This document shows positions 38,672 to 48,525 of a stretch of DNA of 64,000 nucleotides, one piece after another. This DNA comes from Halostella limicola. Lineage in GTDB: Archaea > Halobacteriota > Halobacteria > Halobacteriales > Natronoarchaeaceae. The notes beneath the pieces were generated by a model. The model saw nothing but the letters and a program-made list of their open reading frames with translations. It was not told the DNA's origin and made no database searches. The translations under genes were made by a program, and so were the position numbers. The stretch spans positions 62,001-126,000 of the forward strand of contig NZ_RCDI01000007.1 in the NCBI RefSeq assembly GCF_003675875.1. Reading direction: 5' to 3'. How positions within the stretch are numbered: position 1 is the stretch's first letter; every line of letters begins with the position of its first letter.

Positions 38672-40069
38672 GTGGACGAGAGCGGGGACAGTCCTTCAGT
38701 AGACCGTCGTCGGTTTCTCAAAGCGCTGGGAGCCACGGCAGCGACGGGAGCGCTCGCGGCGTGTTCGCGACGGCAGGACTCCCCCGACGAGGAGGACCAG
38801 GAGCGAACCGTCGCCGGAGAGATCTCCGAGTACGCGGAGAGCGGCGCGGACTCGCGGACGTTTCTCGACCAGTTCGAGAACATCGTCGACGTCGCCGCCG
38901 TCGCGGAGAGCGACGGGGGCCTGACGCCTTTCGACCCGGTGGTCGAGGAGCACGGCGTCGACAGCACGCTGTTCATCTTCGGCGACGGCCGGTACGAACT
39001 CGAGGAGATGCATTTCACGGACGTCGAGCGCGTCGGCATGATCGCCGCCGACGGGGCCGAGCCGGCCATCGTTCCGGGCGGCGAGGTCCGAAGCGATACG
39101 GACTGGGTCTCCCTTATCGACGCCGACCACGTCTACATCGACGGGCTCCGTCTCGACTTTCGCGACGACGGTACGGGGGGCGAGATCACGATCGCCGGTT
39201 CGGGCGACATCACCGTCAGAAACGTCTCGGCGATCGGGCGGTTCAACGCCGACAACCACAGCGTCTTCCAGATAGAGACGTACGACGGTCGCGCCGTCTT
39301 GGAGTCCGTGGAGCTGCGGGGCGACCCCGATTCGGAAGCGAGCGTGAGCGGCGTGTACGTCGGCCGCAACCACTCAGGCGTGATCACGATCGAGAACTGC
39401 GTGTTCGAGGACTTCTCGAACAACGGGATATACGCGTCTGATCCGGGTCGGTCGGACGGGGCGGGGGGCGTCGTTCACGTCGACGACTGTCTGCTCAGGA
39501 ACAACAACGTCGCTTCGGTCCGCCTCGGCGGTCCGGGGTCGTCGGTGCGGAACACGCGGATCGAAGTCCCACGTGCGCCTCCGACTCACGGGACTGGAAT
39601 GAACGCACGCGGGATCCGACTCCGCACCGGACACGACCACGTCGTCGAGAACTGCACCCTCGTGTTCGGGTCCGATGCCGGCTTCTCCTACGGCGCGATC
39701 AAGTTTCACCCGGAGTCGGGCGGTGCGACGATTCGGGACACTGACGTCCGGATGGACGCCGATTATCCGGCCATCAACACGGAACCGCCGGCAGGCGACC
39801 GCGACGGTTCGGTCACGGTAGAGAACGTGACGATAACTGGCGCCGCCAACGGCGGGCGAGCGGTCGACGTGGTTGGCCGCCCGGGGTCCGTGATCCGGCA
39901 GTCCTGTATCCACCAGACGGGCGACCATCGGAACGGGATCGTGTTCACCGACGCGGACAACTGTCAGGTAGCGAATACGACGATCACGGTATCTCGCGAC
40001 GCCATCGTCACTCACAACTCGTCCGTCGAGGTCGAGAACGTCGAACGTGGCCCCACCTGCGGGGAGTAA
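38672..40069 (+). CDS. Tat-exported right-handed beta-helix lipoprotein
   Basis: A 465-residue protein, GTG start. Tat signal RRRFLKALG with lipobox Cys31. Residues about 75-460 look like a parallel beta-helix (pectate-lyase fold) with repeated short turns such as DGLRLDF, ITIENCVFEDFSNN and VHVDDCLLRNNNVASVRLGGPGS. It is a close paralog of the next gene (GMIAADGAEPA, NHSGVITIENC, SCIHQTGD in both) but lacks its C-terminal modules. It is likely a surface enzyme or binding protein for the cluster's polysaccharide. Confidence 0.85.
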   Translation: MDESGDSPSVDRRRFLKALGATAATGALAACSRRQDSPDEEDQERTVAGEISEYAESGADSRTFLDQFENIVDVAAVAESDGGLTPFDPVVEEHGVDSTLFIFGDGRYELEEMHFTDVERVGMIAADGAEPAIVPGGEVRSDTDWVSLIDADHVYIDGLRLDFRDDGTGGEITIAGSGDITVRNVSAIGRFNADNHSVFQIETYDGRAVLESVELRGDPDSEASVSGVYVGRNHSGVITIENCVFEDFSNNGIYASDPGRSDGAGGVVHVDDCLLRNNNVASVRLGGPGSSVRNTRIEVPRAPPTHGTGMNARGIRLRTGHDHVVENCTLVFGSDAGFSYGAIKFHPESGGATIRDTDVRMDADYPAINTEPPAGDRDGSVTVENVTITGAANGGRAVDVVGRPGSVIRQSCIHQTGDHRNGIVFTDADNCQVANTTITVSRDAIVTHNSSVEVENVERGPTCGE

Positions 40070-40223
40070 GCGGCCGTTAATGGGGGTATTAACGGCGGTA
40101 CGGAGATCATAAATCGGAGCTTGGAAACCGCAGCCCCCGGATCCGTGCTCCTGCCCGCGGTAGGATCGCATTACTCCACTCCGTAATAGATGCTTCTCGA
40201 GAGAGTTGTCTCATTCGAGAATG

Positions 40224-40311
40224 GTAATTAAATAATGCGTACTGGTGGCCATTACGACGTTCTTACTCTAATGTGGTTATGATACCGTAAGAACAGTAAT
40301 TAAGTAATGCT
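40224..40311. repeat. pair of GTAATTAARTAATGC direct repeats
   Basis: GTAATTAAATAATGC at 40224-40238 and GTAATTAAGTAATGC at 40297-40311, 73 bp apart with one mismatch. The second copy lies 15-29 bp before the ATG at 40326 and may include the TATA box; the first may be a regulatory copy. Confidence 0.6.
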
Positions 40312-40325
40312 GGCTTTCGCCGATT

Positions 40326-42719
40326 ATGGTAAACGGCCATGCGGACGACGAAACGGGTAAGGATGTCGTTACTGACGGAGACGATCGGAAAGGTTCACTT
40401 ATCGACCGGCGGTCGTATCTGAAAGCCGCCGCCGGCGTGGTTTCGGCGGGCGCCGCTTCTAGCGTCCTCTCCGGTACCTCCAGCGCACGCAGCCAGTACG
40501 ACACGGTCGTCGACGTGGTCGACGCCGGGGCGGACCCGACCGGTAGCGACCCGATCGACGGCGTCATCAACCAGCACGCTGGCGACAACACGGTGCTGGT
40601 CTTCCCCGACGGTACGTACCGCCTCGACGGTCTCTCGCTCTCCGGACTCAACAACTTCGGCATGATCGCTGCCGACGGTGCGGAGCCCGCACTCCGCCCT
40701 GGCAACGTCAGTAGCCGGAACTGGATCTCGCTGACCGGCGTCTCGAACATCGAGATCGACGGCATCGATTACGACTGGCAGGGCCGCGGCGGTCGCACCT
40801 ATATCCGCGCGAACGGCGACGTGTCGATCAACGGCCTGAACGTCCGCGGCCGGATCCGCCGAAAGCACGGCGAGGGGATGTTCATGCGCGTCGACGTGGT
40901 CGACGGCAGCGCCACGGCCCAGGTCACGAACTGTCACTGGGTCGGCCCGCGCCGCGGCGACGGCGACAACGCGGTCGGCTTCTACACCGGTCGCAACCAC
41001 GCCGGGACGATCGTCCTGCGGAACATGCATCTGGAGAACTTCTCGAACAACGCGGTGTACGCCTCCGACCCCGGTCGGTCCAACGGCAGCGGCGGCCGCA
41101 CCATCGTCGAGGACTCCACGTTCAAGAACAACAACGTCGCCGCGGTCCGTCTCGGCGGTCCCGGATCGGTCTGTCGCAACAACCTCATCGTCAACGACGA
41201 GAAGGTGCCCGGTCACGGGACCGGCATCAACGCCCGCGGCGTCCGGATCCGGAACGGCCGCAACATTCTCGTCGAGAACTGCGACTTCATCTACGGCCCG
41301 AACGCGTCGCGCTCCCAGGGCGCTATCAAGTTCCACCGCGAGGGCGGTAGCGCGATGATCCGCGATTCGCGCATCCAGATGGACGCCGATTACCCCGCTA
41401 TCAACGCCCGCACGCCCGCCATCGGCGGCGACACCTCGGTCGTCGTCGACAACGTCAGCGTCACCGGCGACGCGGACGGCGGCCGCGCCATCTCCATCCA
41501 GGACCGCGACGGCTCCGCGGTTCGCAACAGCTGTATCCACCAGACCGGGCAGGACCGCCACGGCGTCGTGTTCGAGAACTCGAGCAACTGCGCGGTCGAG
41601 AGCTCGAACATCAACGTCTCCGGTCGCGCCGTCGTGATGCGGAGCTCGGACGGGACGACGTCGAACATCACGAAGAACGACTCCTGTCCCGCCCCGACCC
41701 GGGACGGTGATACGGGAAACAGTAGCGACCGGTCCGAGATGCCGGTCCTCGACGTCGTCTCGGTCGACGGCGGACCGAAGTTCTCCTACGAGTTCACCGC
41801 CAGCGGCGACGTCGAGCGCGTTCTTTACGGCAACGGTCCCGTCTCCGAGTCGAACGACGAAGTGGTCGCGAACGACGACGGGACGGTCACCGTGTCCGGC
41901 GTGACCGGGAACGGCTACGGTGACGCGTACCGACTCGCGTCGACGGACGTCGTTCAGGAGTTCACGGCGAGCGTGAACGCGGAGAACTACGTCCTCCGAC
42001 TCGACGGCACCGAGGTCACCGCGGACGAACTCGTCTCCGCGACTGACGGCTCGTCGGACGGATCCACGGACGGTTCGGGCGGTTCGACCGACGGTTCGAC
42101 CGATGGTTCGTCGGACGGGTCCACGGACGGTTCGACCGACGACTCGAGTCAGTCGACCGAGCACTCCCTCCGTATCGTCGGCAAGGGTACGGCGACGAAC
42201 TACGAGTTCACCGCCAGCGACGCCCTCGAAGGCGCCGACAGCTCCCTCGAGACGTGGGACGCCATCGACGGGACGACGGCGTCCGGCTGGGTCACTTCCT
42301 CCGGCCACGAGGACGCCTTCGCCGTCGTCGGCGAAGTGACCGAGTTCACCTTCCTGGAAGGCGACGCCGACGTCTACGTCGACGGCCAGCTCGTCGACGA
42401 CCCCGTCGCCGCCACCGGGTCCACCGACTCCACGGACGGCTCGGGCGACTCTACCGACGACACCTCCGACTCGACGGCGCTCCCGAACTCGCTCGTGGTC
42501 GACGGGACCCAGTCGGGCACGCGGAGCACCTACCGGTTCAAGGTGACCGGCGACATCGAGAAGGACGCCGATCTCGGCAGCATCAACGACGGTGACGTCG
42601 TCGCCGACGGCCACGCGGAAGGGTTCGTCGCCGGCGGTAAGGACGGGTACCGGTTCTCCGGTCAGGTGACCGAACTGCACCTGGACGGGAACGCCCACAT
42701 CGAGTTCAACAGCCAGTAG
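40326..42719 (+). CDS. Tat-exported beta-helix protein with three C-terminal modules
   Basis: A 797-residue protein. Tat signal DRRSYLKAAAG (about 28-38) without a clear lipobox. The beta-helix domain (about 57-455) is paralogous to the previous protein. The tail holds three related modules at about 472-567, 612-692 and 719-797, separated by Ser/Asp/Gly/Thr linkers (573-610 and 697-718). Module hallmarks are YEFTASGD, DAFAVVGEVTEFTF and DVYVDGQLV. The same module occurs once in the protein at 22437. Probably cell-surface or secreted, acting on or binding polysaccharide. Confidence 0.85.
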   Translation: MVNGHADDETGKDVVTDGDDRKGSLIDRRSYLKAAAGVVSAGAASSVLSGTSSARSQYDTVVDVVDAGADPTGSDPIDGVINQHAGDNTVLVFPDGTYRLDGLSLSGLNNFGMIAADGAEPALRPGNVSSRNWISLTGVSNIEIDGIDYDWQGRGGRTYIRANGDVSINGLNVRGRIRRKHGEGMFMRVDVVDGSATAQVTNCHWVGPRRGDGDNAVGFYTGRNHAGTIVLRNMHLENFSNNAVYASDPGRSNGSGGRTIVEDSTFKNNNVAAVRLGGPGSVCRNNLIVNDEKVPGHGTGINARGVRIRNGRNILVENCDFIYGPNASRSQGAIKFHREGGSAMIRDSRIQMDADYPAINARTPAIGGDTSVVVDNVSVTGDADGGRAISIQDRDGSAVRNSCIHQTGQDRHGVVFENSSNCAVESSNINVSGRAVVMRSSDGTTSNITKNDSCPAPTRDGDTGNSSDRSEMPVLDVVSVDGGPKFSYEFTASGDVERVLYGNGPVSESNDEVVANDDGTVTVSGVTGNGYGDAYRLASTDVVQEFTASVNAENYVLRLDGTEVTADELVSATDGSSDGSTDGSGGSTDGSTDGSSDGSTDGSTDDSSQSTEHSLRIVGKGTATNYEFTASDALEGADSSLETWDAIDGTTASGWVTSSGHEDAFAVVGEVTEFTFLEGDADVYVDGQLVDDPVAATGSTDSTDGSGDSTDDTSDSTALPNSLVVDGTQSGTRSTYRFKVTGDIEKDADLGSINDGDVVADGHAEGFVAGGKDGYRFSGQVTELHLDGNAHIEFNSQ

Positions 42720-42915
42720 GCGGTCGTCGTCCGTTCGCTGCTCTCCTTTTCGTTCGGGAACGCCTGCCTGTAAGTGGTCTATTACAAAGCCTCGATGCTG
42801 ACGTAGCCACTGGTGATGAACACCGATCGTCCCCGCCGTGCGCGTCCGTCTGAGAGTCTCCAGCTGCTCCGCCCGACTGTTTCGCGCTACGACCGGCGAC
42901 CCTAGCGGATCACCG

Positions 42916-44388
42916 ATGACGATCAAGGACCGACTTCTCCGGGGGTTAAAGGCGTCTCTGTTCGGGCAGCTAGCGTCGAAGGTCTCGAACGCGGTGCTGA
43001 TGCTGCTGCTCACTCGGTACCTCCTCGAACCGAGCGAGTACGGCCTGCTCAACTTCGCGCTCTCGGTACTCGCGATCGGTCAACTGTTCGGGAGCCTCGG
43101 ACTGTCGAAGTCCGCGGCGCGCTACGTCAACCAGTATCTGGCGGAAGACGAGTCGCAGATCCCCTTCATCCTGCGGCGGACGACGCTGTACATCCTCGTC
43201 ATGCTGGTCGGTGTCGGCGCCGTCATCGGCCTCTTCCGCGAGCAGATCGCTCGGCTCGTCGGCGAACCCGCGATGGTGCCGTTCCTGCTCGTCGGCATCG
43301 GGTACGTCGCGTTCTACACGTACATGAACTACCTCCGACTCGTGTTTCAGGCGTTCAATCGCGTGCCCCTGTCCGCGGCGCTCACCAGTATCGAGGGGGT
43401 CGGCCGACTGGTGTTCGCCGCCGGGTTCGTCGTGCTCGGCTTCGGGGCTCTCGGTGCGTTCGTCGGCTACACGATGAGCTACCTCGTCGGGGTCGTCGTC
43501 GGAGTTCCGCTGCTGTACAAACTCTATGCGTCGTTCGATCCCTCCGACCGTCCCGAGCCCGGACTGTCGCGCCGGATACTGGAGTACAGCGTTCCGACGA
43601 CGATCATCAAGGCCGGCGTCCGCCTCGACCGAAAGGTCGACGTCGTGTTGGTCGGGGCGTTGCTCACGAACGCGGCGGTCGGCTACTACACGCTCGCGAC
43701 GCAACTCGTCAACTTCATCGCCATCCCCGCGGCATCGCTCGGGTTCACGATAACGCCGACGCTCGGGGAACAGAAGGCGGGCGACGACTCGGGGCGCGCG
43801 GGCGAGATCTACCAGACCTCCCTCGAGTACACGCTCCTGTTTTACGTGCCGGCGAGCGTCGGTCTCTTCCTCGTGGCGGAGCCGACGATCCGCCACGTCT
43901 TCGGGACGGACTACCTCGGAGCGGTCCCCGTGTTGCAGGTGCTGAGCGGCTTCGTCATCCTTCGCGCGATCAACCAGCTCACCAGCGACGCGCTCGACTA
44001 CCTCGGCCTCGCCCGGATCCGCGCGTACGCGCTGGGCGGCATGGCCCTGCTCAACTTCGGGCTGAACCTCCACCTCATTCCCATCTACGGCGTCGTCGGC
44101 GCCGCTGCCGCGACGATGTTCACGTACACGCTGTACACCATCGTCAACGTCTACTACATCGACGACCAGCTGTCGCTCGACCTGCGCGACCTCGCGACCA
44201 CCGTCGGCGTCATCTGCGGTATCTCCATGGCGCTCGGGGTCGCGGTCGTCCTCCTCCGGTCGTTCATCGTCGACCTCCCGACGCTGTTCGCCGTCGTCCT
44301 CGCCGGCGGACTCGTCTGGGCGCTTCTCACCACTGCTAGCGGACTAGTCGACGTTCGGACGCTGTACGGGGATATCGTCGGATCCTAA
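42916..44388 (+). CDS. Wzx/MurJ-type polysaccharide flippase
   Basis: A 490-residue membrane protein with about 14 helices. The N-terminal segment LASKVSNAVLMLLLTRYLLEPSEYGLLNFALSV is typical of the polysaccharide transporter (RfbX/Wzx) family of the MOP superfamily. It moves lipid-linked glycans across the membrane. ATG 42916 gives the normal family start; an in-frame start 78 bp upstream would add an unlikely Arg-rich extension. Upstream, a near-match TATTACAAAG sits around 42780. Confidence 0.92.
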   Translation: MTIKDRLLRGLKASLFGQLASKVSNAVLMLLLTRYLLEPSEYGLLNFALSVLAIGQLFGSLGLSKSAARYVNQYLAEDESQIPFILRRTTLYILVMLVGVGAVIGLFREQIARLVGEPAMVPFLLVGIGYVAFYTYMNYLRLVFQAFNRVPLSAALTSIEGVGRLVFAAGFVVLGFGALGAFVGYTMSYLVGVVVGVPLLYKLYASFDPSDRPEPGLSRRILEYSVPTTIIKAGVRLDRKVDVVLVGALLTNAAVGYYTLATQLVNFIAIPAASLGFTITPTLGEQKAGDDSGRAGEIYQTSLEYTLLFYVPASVGLFLVAEPTIRHVFGTDYLGAVPVLQVLSGFVILRAINQLTSDALDYLGLARIRAYALGGMALLNFGLNLHLIPIYGVVGAAAATMFTYTLYTIVNVYYIDDQLSLDLRDLATTVGVICGISMALGVAVVLLRSFIVDLPTLFAVVLAGGLVWALLTTASGLVDVRTLYGDIVGS

Positions 44389-44417
44389 GGTATGTTACAA
44401 CGGTGCGTAAGAAGGGA

Positions 44418-44424
44418 ATAACAA
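44418..44424 (+). promoter_or_regulatory. ATAACAA element in TATA position
   Basis: GGAATAACAAGG, 27-33 bp before the ATG at 44451. Confidence 0.5.
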
Positions 44425-44450
44425 GGTGTTTTGATAGTATAGTGGGCGAT

Positions 44451-46391
44451 ATGTCGATACGGCAGCGGACGCTGCACTTCACAACAAATCCGAGAAATCT
44501 AGTCGCTATCGTCGGTCTGTTAGGGCTGATCGGGCTGGGTCTGGCGTTCTTCCTGCCGAACGCGTACACGCTCACCATCCCACCCCTGCTCCTCGCGGGG
44601 GCGGTCGGCTCTCTGGCCGTTCGTAAGCACGAGTACGACGTCGAGTGGCCGGCGCTACCGAACGAGGCGGCCCTGTTCGGCTACCTCATGCTAATACTGG
44701 CGACGCTGGTCCTCTACCTGACCAGCGGATACGCCCGCACACTCCCGGTTCACGTTCTGACGCTCACGACGTACGCCGTGGTCGTCTTTCTCGTCTTCTA
44801 TCTCGACAGCATGGCGCTCCCGCTCGCGATGCTGCTCTCGACGGGGATCGTTCACCGCGCGCTCATCTACTACTCGAGCGCCGCCCCGATCGGTCTCGAC
44901 GGTCTCTTCCACCTCCGGATGGCGGAGGAGATCGCGGCGACCGGAAGCATGGCACCGCTCGTTGCCGCCGAGTCGAAGTACTGGTTCTCGCCCCTCTATC
45001 ACGTCCAGACCGCTGCCGCATCGGGCGTCCTCGGGGTTACGCCGCGCGACGCCGCGTTCCTGACGACCGCGATATTCGCGGTCGCCGTCCCGACGCTCGT
45101 GACGTACGCCGTCATCGCACAGCTGTGGACGCCCCGGGTCGGTGTCCTCAGCGGGTTCGTGTACATCGTCGCCGACTCGGCGGTCGCCCAGTCGGTTCAC
45201 CTGACGCCGACTACGCTCGGGATCGTCCTCTTCTCGCTGCTCCTGCTCTCCGCCGTGAAGTACCTCGAAACCGGCGGAACGGCCTATCTGGTTCTCTTCG
45301 TCCTCGGACTCGTCGGGCAGGTGCTCAACCACCAGTTGAGCATGTTCATCACCTTCTTCAGTATCGGGACGTTCCTCGTCGCCGCCACGACCTGGAGCGG
45401 CGAGTTCGACTCCCGCAGCGCGGTTCTGATCGGGCTCCTCTCGGTCAGTTCGGTCATCCAGTGGTTCGGCACGCGGATGGAGGGTCCGGGCGGCGAGACG
45501 ACGTTCGCGGAGGTGATCGTGACCAATCTCTATCTCATGATCACTTCGGGGGGAGAGCGGGGCGCCGTGTTCCCCGAAACGGGCAATTTCACGCTCTCTG
45601 GTGCGAACTCGCTCACGCCGATACACATCATCGGGATAGCGATCCTGTTCGCGCTGGGCATCGTCGGCGCGGTCTACTGGCTCGACCGGACCGAGCTCTC
45701 GGACCCATCCCACCGCTTCGCGGTCGGGCTCGGCTCGCTCGTCGCCGCGATGTCGTTTATCGTCTTCGGTGGCCCGATCTTCGGGCTCGACCTCTTCCTG
45801 CCGACCCGGTGGGTCGGCTTCATGTACGTCGTGCTCGCGATGTTCGGCGGCCTCGGGGTGTACGTGATCGCCTCCGACCTCACGGTTCGCACCGGGCACC
45901 TGCTCACGGCCGGCGTGGTCGTGCTCCTGCTGTTGACGCCGTACTCCGCGTTCATGCTGTGGAACTATCCGGGGTCGCTCGACGGGCCCGTGTTCGACGA
46001 CGCCAACGGCGCACAGCGCCTTTCGACGACGGACACGGAGCGGAACATGTACGTCTTCGCCGACCGGAACGCCGACGAGACGACGGTCATCGCCGACCGC
46101 GTCGCCAGACAGGTCATCGAGCGCTACTACGAACACCCCGCGGCCCCGTACATCACCGATTACGGATCGGAAGAGGAGGTACAGTACCAGGGCGACGTTC
46201 TGATCGCCGACAGGCAGTACAGTCACTCGAACCACGCATCCTACCAGATACGACACCAGGGGAGCACGGCGACGGTGTTCGGTCCGATGCCGATCGAGTG
46301 GGAGCGCCACTCGAAGGTGTACTCCAACGGCGACGACAACCTCCGGTACGTGCCGGGCGACCCCACTCTGGACGAGGACGACGAGTCGTAG
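44451..46391 (+). CDS. large polytopic membrane protein, GT-C glycosyltransferase-like
   Basis: A 646-residue protein with about 12-14 helices and a soluble C-terminal domain (about 510-646). The loop GLDGLFHLRMAEEIAATGSMAP (about 147-168) contains the DxxxHxR-type arrangement of lipid-dependent GT-C enzymes, and QVLNHQLSMFITFF occurs later. It may transfer sugars from dolichol phosphate to a glycan, or polymerise it. ATG 44451 chosen; a GTG at 44403 is possible but would swallow the ATAACAA element. Confidence 0.75.
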   Translation: MSIRQRTLHFTTNPRNLVAIVGLLGLIGLGLAFFLPNAYTLTIPPLLLAGAVGSLAVRKHEYDVEWPALPNEAALFGYLMLILATLVLYLTSGYARTLPVHVLTLTTYAVVVFLVFYLDSMALPLAMLLSTGIVHRALIYYSSAAPIGLDGLFHLRMAEEIAATGSMAPLVAAESKYWFSPLYHVQTAAASGVLGVTPRDAAFLTTAIFAVAVPTLVTYAVIAQLWTPRVGVLSGFVYIVADSAVAQSVHLTPTTLGIVLFSLLLLSAVKYLETGGTAYLVLFVLGLVGQVLNHQLSMFITFFSIGTFLVAATTWSGEFDSRSAVLIGLLSVSSVIQWFGTRMEGPGGETTFAEVIVTNLYLMITSGGERGAVFPETGNFTLSGANSLTPIHIIGIAILFALGIVGAVYWLDRTELSDPSHRFAVGLGSLVAAMSFIVFGGPIFGLDLFLPTRWVGFMYVVLAMFGGLGVYVIASDLTVRTGHLLTAGVVVLLLLTPYSAFMLWNYPGSLDGPVFDDANGAQRLSTTDTERNMYVFADRNADETTVIADRVARQVIERYYEHPAAPYITDYGSEEEVQYQGDVLIADRQYSHSNHASYQIRHQGSTATVFGPMPIEWERHSKVYSNGDDNLRYVPGDPTLDEDDES

Positions 46392-46434
46392 CGACCGGGG
46401 CACTCAGAAACGGCGCGGTTTCGCCGGAGAGCGG

Positions 46435-48078
46435 TTACAGGTAACCGAGGTCTTCGAGCCGCTCGGTGACCTCTTCGTCGTCGCTCGGCTCGTCCTCGTC
46501 GACGCTCTCGTACTCGATGTCCGCGTACTCGGCAGTCTCGGGCGTCTCGCGGAGTAGTTCTCTCGGCACCGACCCCGTCATTCGGGACGGGACCGGAAGC
46601 CCCATCGACGCTATCGCCGCGGGCGCCACGTCCGTCAGCGACAGCGACTCGATGCTCGCGCTTTCGTCGAAGGCCGGCCCGGCGGCGAGGAACACCCCGT
46701 CGCGCTTGTGGTCGTAGTCGTCGACGGAGACGAACCGCTGGCCGTACAGTTTCGTCGACACCGAGTGGTCCATGTCGGCCGGGAGAAACAGCACGTCGTC
46801 GGCGCCCTCGGCGAACGGGCCGTCGTATATCTCCTCGCGGCGGACGACGAACTCGAACGCTGGGCGACCGTCGGGCGTCTTCAGCTCGCGGAGGACGTCG
46901 ATTATCTCCGTGCGCACGCGCTCGTACTCGTCTTCGGGGACGACGCCGTTCGGCTCTCGCCCCTCGAGGTTGATCCGCACTCCGAGTCGGGACGACCCGC
47001 GGCAGTAGGCGCGGGAGGCCCGCCAGTCGACGTTCTGACTGGCGGCGTCGCGGACCGAATCGGGGAGGACGTCGAGGACGGCGTCGCCGAGGCCCAACCG
47101 CTCGACCGTCCGGTACAGTTCGCCCGGCGAGACGCCGGCCGCGTCGAGCGTCCGCCACAGGGTCGACAGCCCCCGATCGACGAGTGCCGGTGTCTCGTCG
47201 GCGGCGTCGTCCGCCTCTCCGGTGAGTTCGCCCTTCATCGTCGACAGCGACTGGTACTCGTGTTCGGTCGTCGCCTCGACGAAGCCGTGATCCCGCAGGA
47301 CGTCGTTGACGTGGATCTGGTACCCCCGCTTCGGCCCGATCCCGTGGTCGGAGCAGACGACGACGTTGACGTCGTCGTCGACGGCGTCCAGGACGGCGCC
47401 GAGCAGGTCGTCGGCCGCCTCGTACACGCGCCTGAACGCGGTGTCGTCGTCGAAGCTGTGGAAGACGGTGTCGGTCTTCTGTACCTGGACGAACGCGAAC
47501 TCCCAGTCGCGGGTCGCGAGCAGTTCGACCGCGGCGCGTTCGCGGAGGCGTATCAGGTCGACGAACCCGTCGAGTTTCTCCTCGTGGTCGTCCGCGGTCT
47601 CCGCCCGGGAGTACACCCGGTACTCCTCGCCGATGGCGTCCGAGAGCTCGTCCCGGATGCCGGCCGGGTGGCCGTCCGCCTCCTCGTTAGCCAGATACCC
47701 CGGGATAACGACGCCGTCTATCTCCTCTGCCGGGTGCGTCACCGGGACGTTCATCACGACCGAGGTGCGGTCCCGGCCGTCGAGGTAGTTCCAGATGGCT
47801 GGCGCCTTCACGTCGTTTCGCGAGATGATGTCCGCGTCGAGGGGGTAGCCGTCCACGTCGAAGAAGCCGTAGACGCCGTGGTGGCTCGGGTCGACGCCGG
47901 TGTACATCGACGGCCACGCGCTCGCCGTCCACGGCGGGAACGTCGACTCCAGCGGCGCTTCGACGCCGCTGGACCGCAGCGCCTCGAAGTTCGGTAGCGA
48001 CTCCGCGAACCGGTCGAGGTATGTGAGATCGAGCGCGTCGAAACCCAGGACGAGCGTTCGGCTGCCGTTTCCGTCCAT
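46435..48078 (-). CDS. alkaline-phosphatase-superfamily phosphodiesterase
   Basis: A 547-residue enzyme of the type I phosphodiesterase/nucleotide pyrophosphatase group. Metal site residues are in LVLGFDALD (Asp14), the nucleophile Thr in FPPWTASAWPS (about 48-58), TDTVFHSF (about 209-216) and CSDHGIGPKRG (about 251-261). It has no signal peptide, so it acts in the cytoplasm. The last residues, ERLEDLGYL, are the same as in the enzyme at 49359. Likely substrate: nucleotide-sugar, phosphoglycan or sulfated precursor of the cluster. Opposite in direction to its neighbours. Confidence 0.88.
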   Translation of the reverse strand: MDGNGSRTLVLGFDALDLTYLDRFAESLPNFEALRSSGVEAPLESTFPPWTASAWPSMYTGVDPSHHGVYGFFDVDGYPLDADIISRNDVKAPAIWNYLDGRDRTSVVMNVPVTHPAEEIDGVVIPGYLANEEADGHPAGIRDELSDAIGEEYRVYSRAETADDHEEKLDGFVDLIRLRERAAVELLATRDWEFAFVQVQKTDTVFHSFDDDTAFRRVYEAADDLLGAVLDAVDDDVNVVVCSDHGIGPKRGYQIHVNDVLRDHGFVEATTEHEYQSLSTMKGELTGEADDAADETPALVDRGLSTLWRTLDAAGVSPGELYRTVERLGLGDAVLDVLPDSVRDAASQNVDWRASRAYCRGSSRLGVRINLEGREPNGVVPEDEYERVRTEIIDVLRELKTPDGRPAFEFVVRREEIYDGPFAEGADDVLFLPADMDHSVSTKLYGQRFVSVDDYDHKRDGVFLAAGPAFDESASIESLSLTDVAPAAIASMGLPVPSRMTGSVPRELLRETPETAEYADIEYESVDEDEPSDDEEVTERLEDLGYL

Positions 48079-48525
48079 GGTTACTCGTCTCCGACGGCTG
48101 TCGAGCGTTCCAGCGTCGTCACCGACCGATAAGGTCCCCGTGTGCTCATGCGCGTTCGGTAACTATGCGCCCGGGGGACGGGCTTTGTTATGAGGAACAT
48201 ATCCGAGCGGCGGCCGTGGCAGGCGTTCACGCTAGAACGGCTCAAAACCCCGGGACTGGACGGCTGTCGCCGGTCGACTCCCCGTGCGTCAGGTCACTGG
48301 ACGGTCCGGACGCACTCAGCGATCCTCGGCCGTCCGCGAATCGACCGATTAGCCGGGTAGACCGTCATAGGCGGTTGATAACAAAGGGACGGGCCTCGAA
48401 GTGTATCCTGTGAAACTACGATCGCAATCGAAGGTATCCTCTGTGTCTCGTATCGGCGTCGGACGCTCGATTCCGTCGGTCTCTCCGCTCCTCCGGGCGG
48501 GGCGGGGTGCGACGACAAGCCGGTG
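48079..48525. other. divergent intergenic gap with two ATAACAA elements
   Basis: A 447-bp region. One ATAACAA lies on the minus strand at 48185-48191 (107 bp before the phosphodiesterase start at 48078). One lies on the plus strand at 48378-48384 (141 bp before the deacetylase ATG). Both continue as ATAACAAAG. Short open frames here look spurious. Confidence 0.5.
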
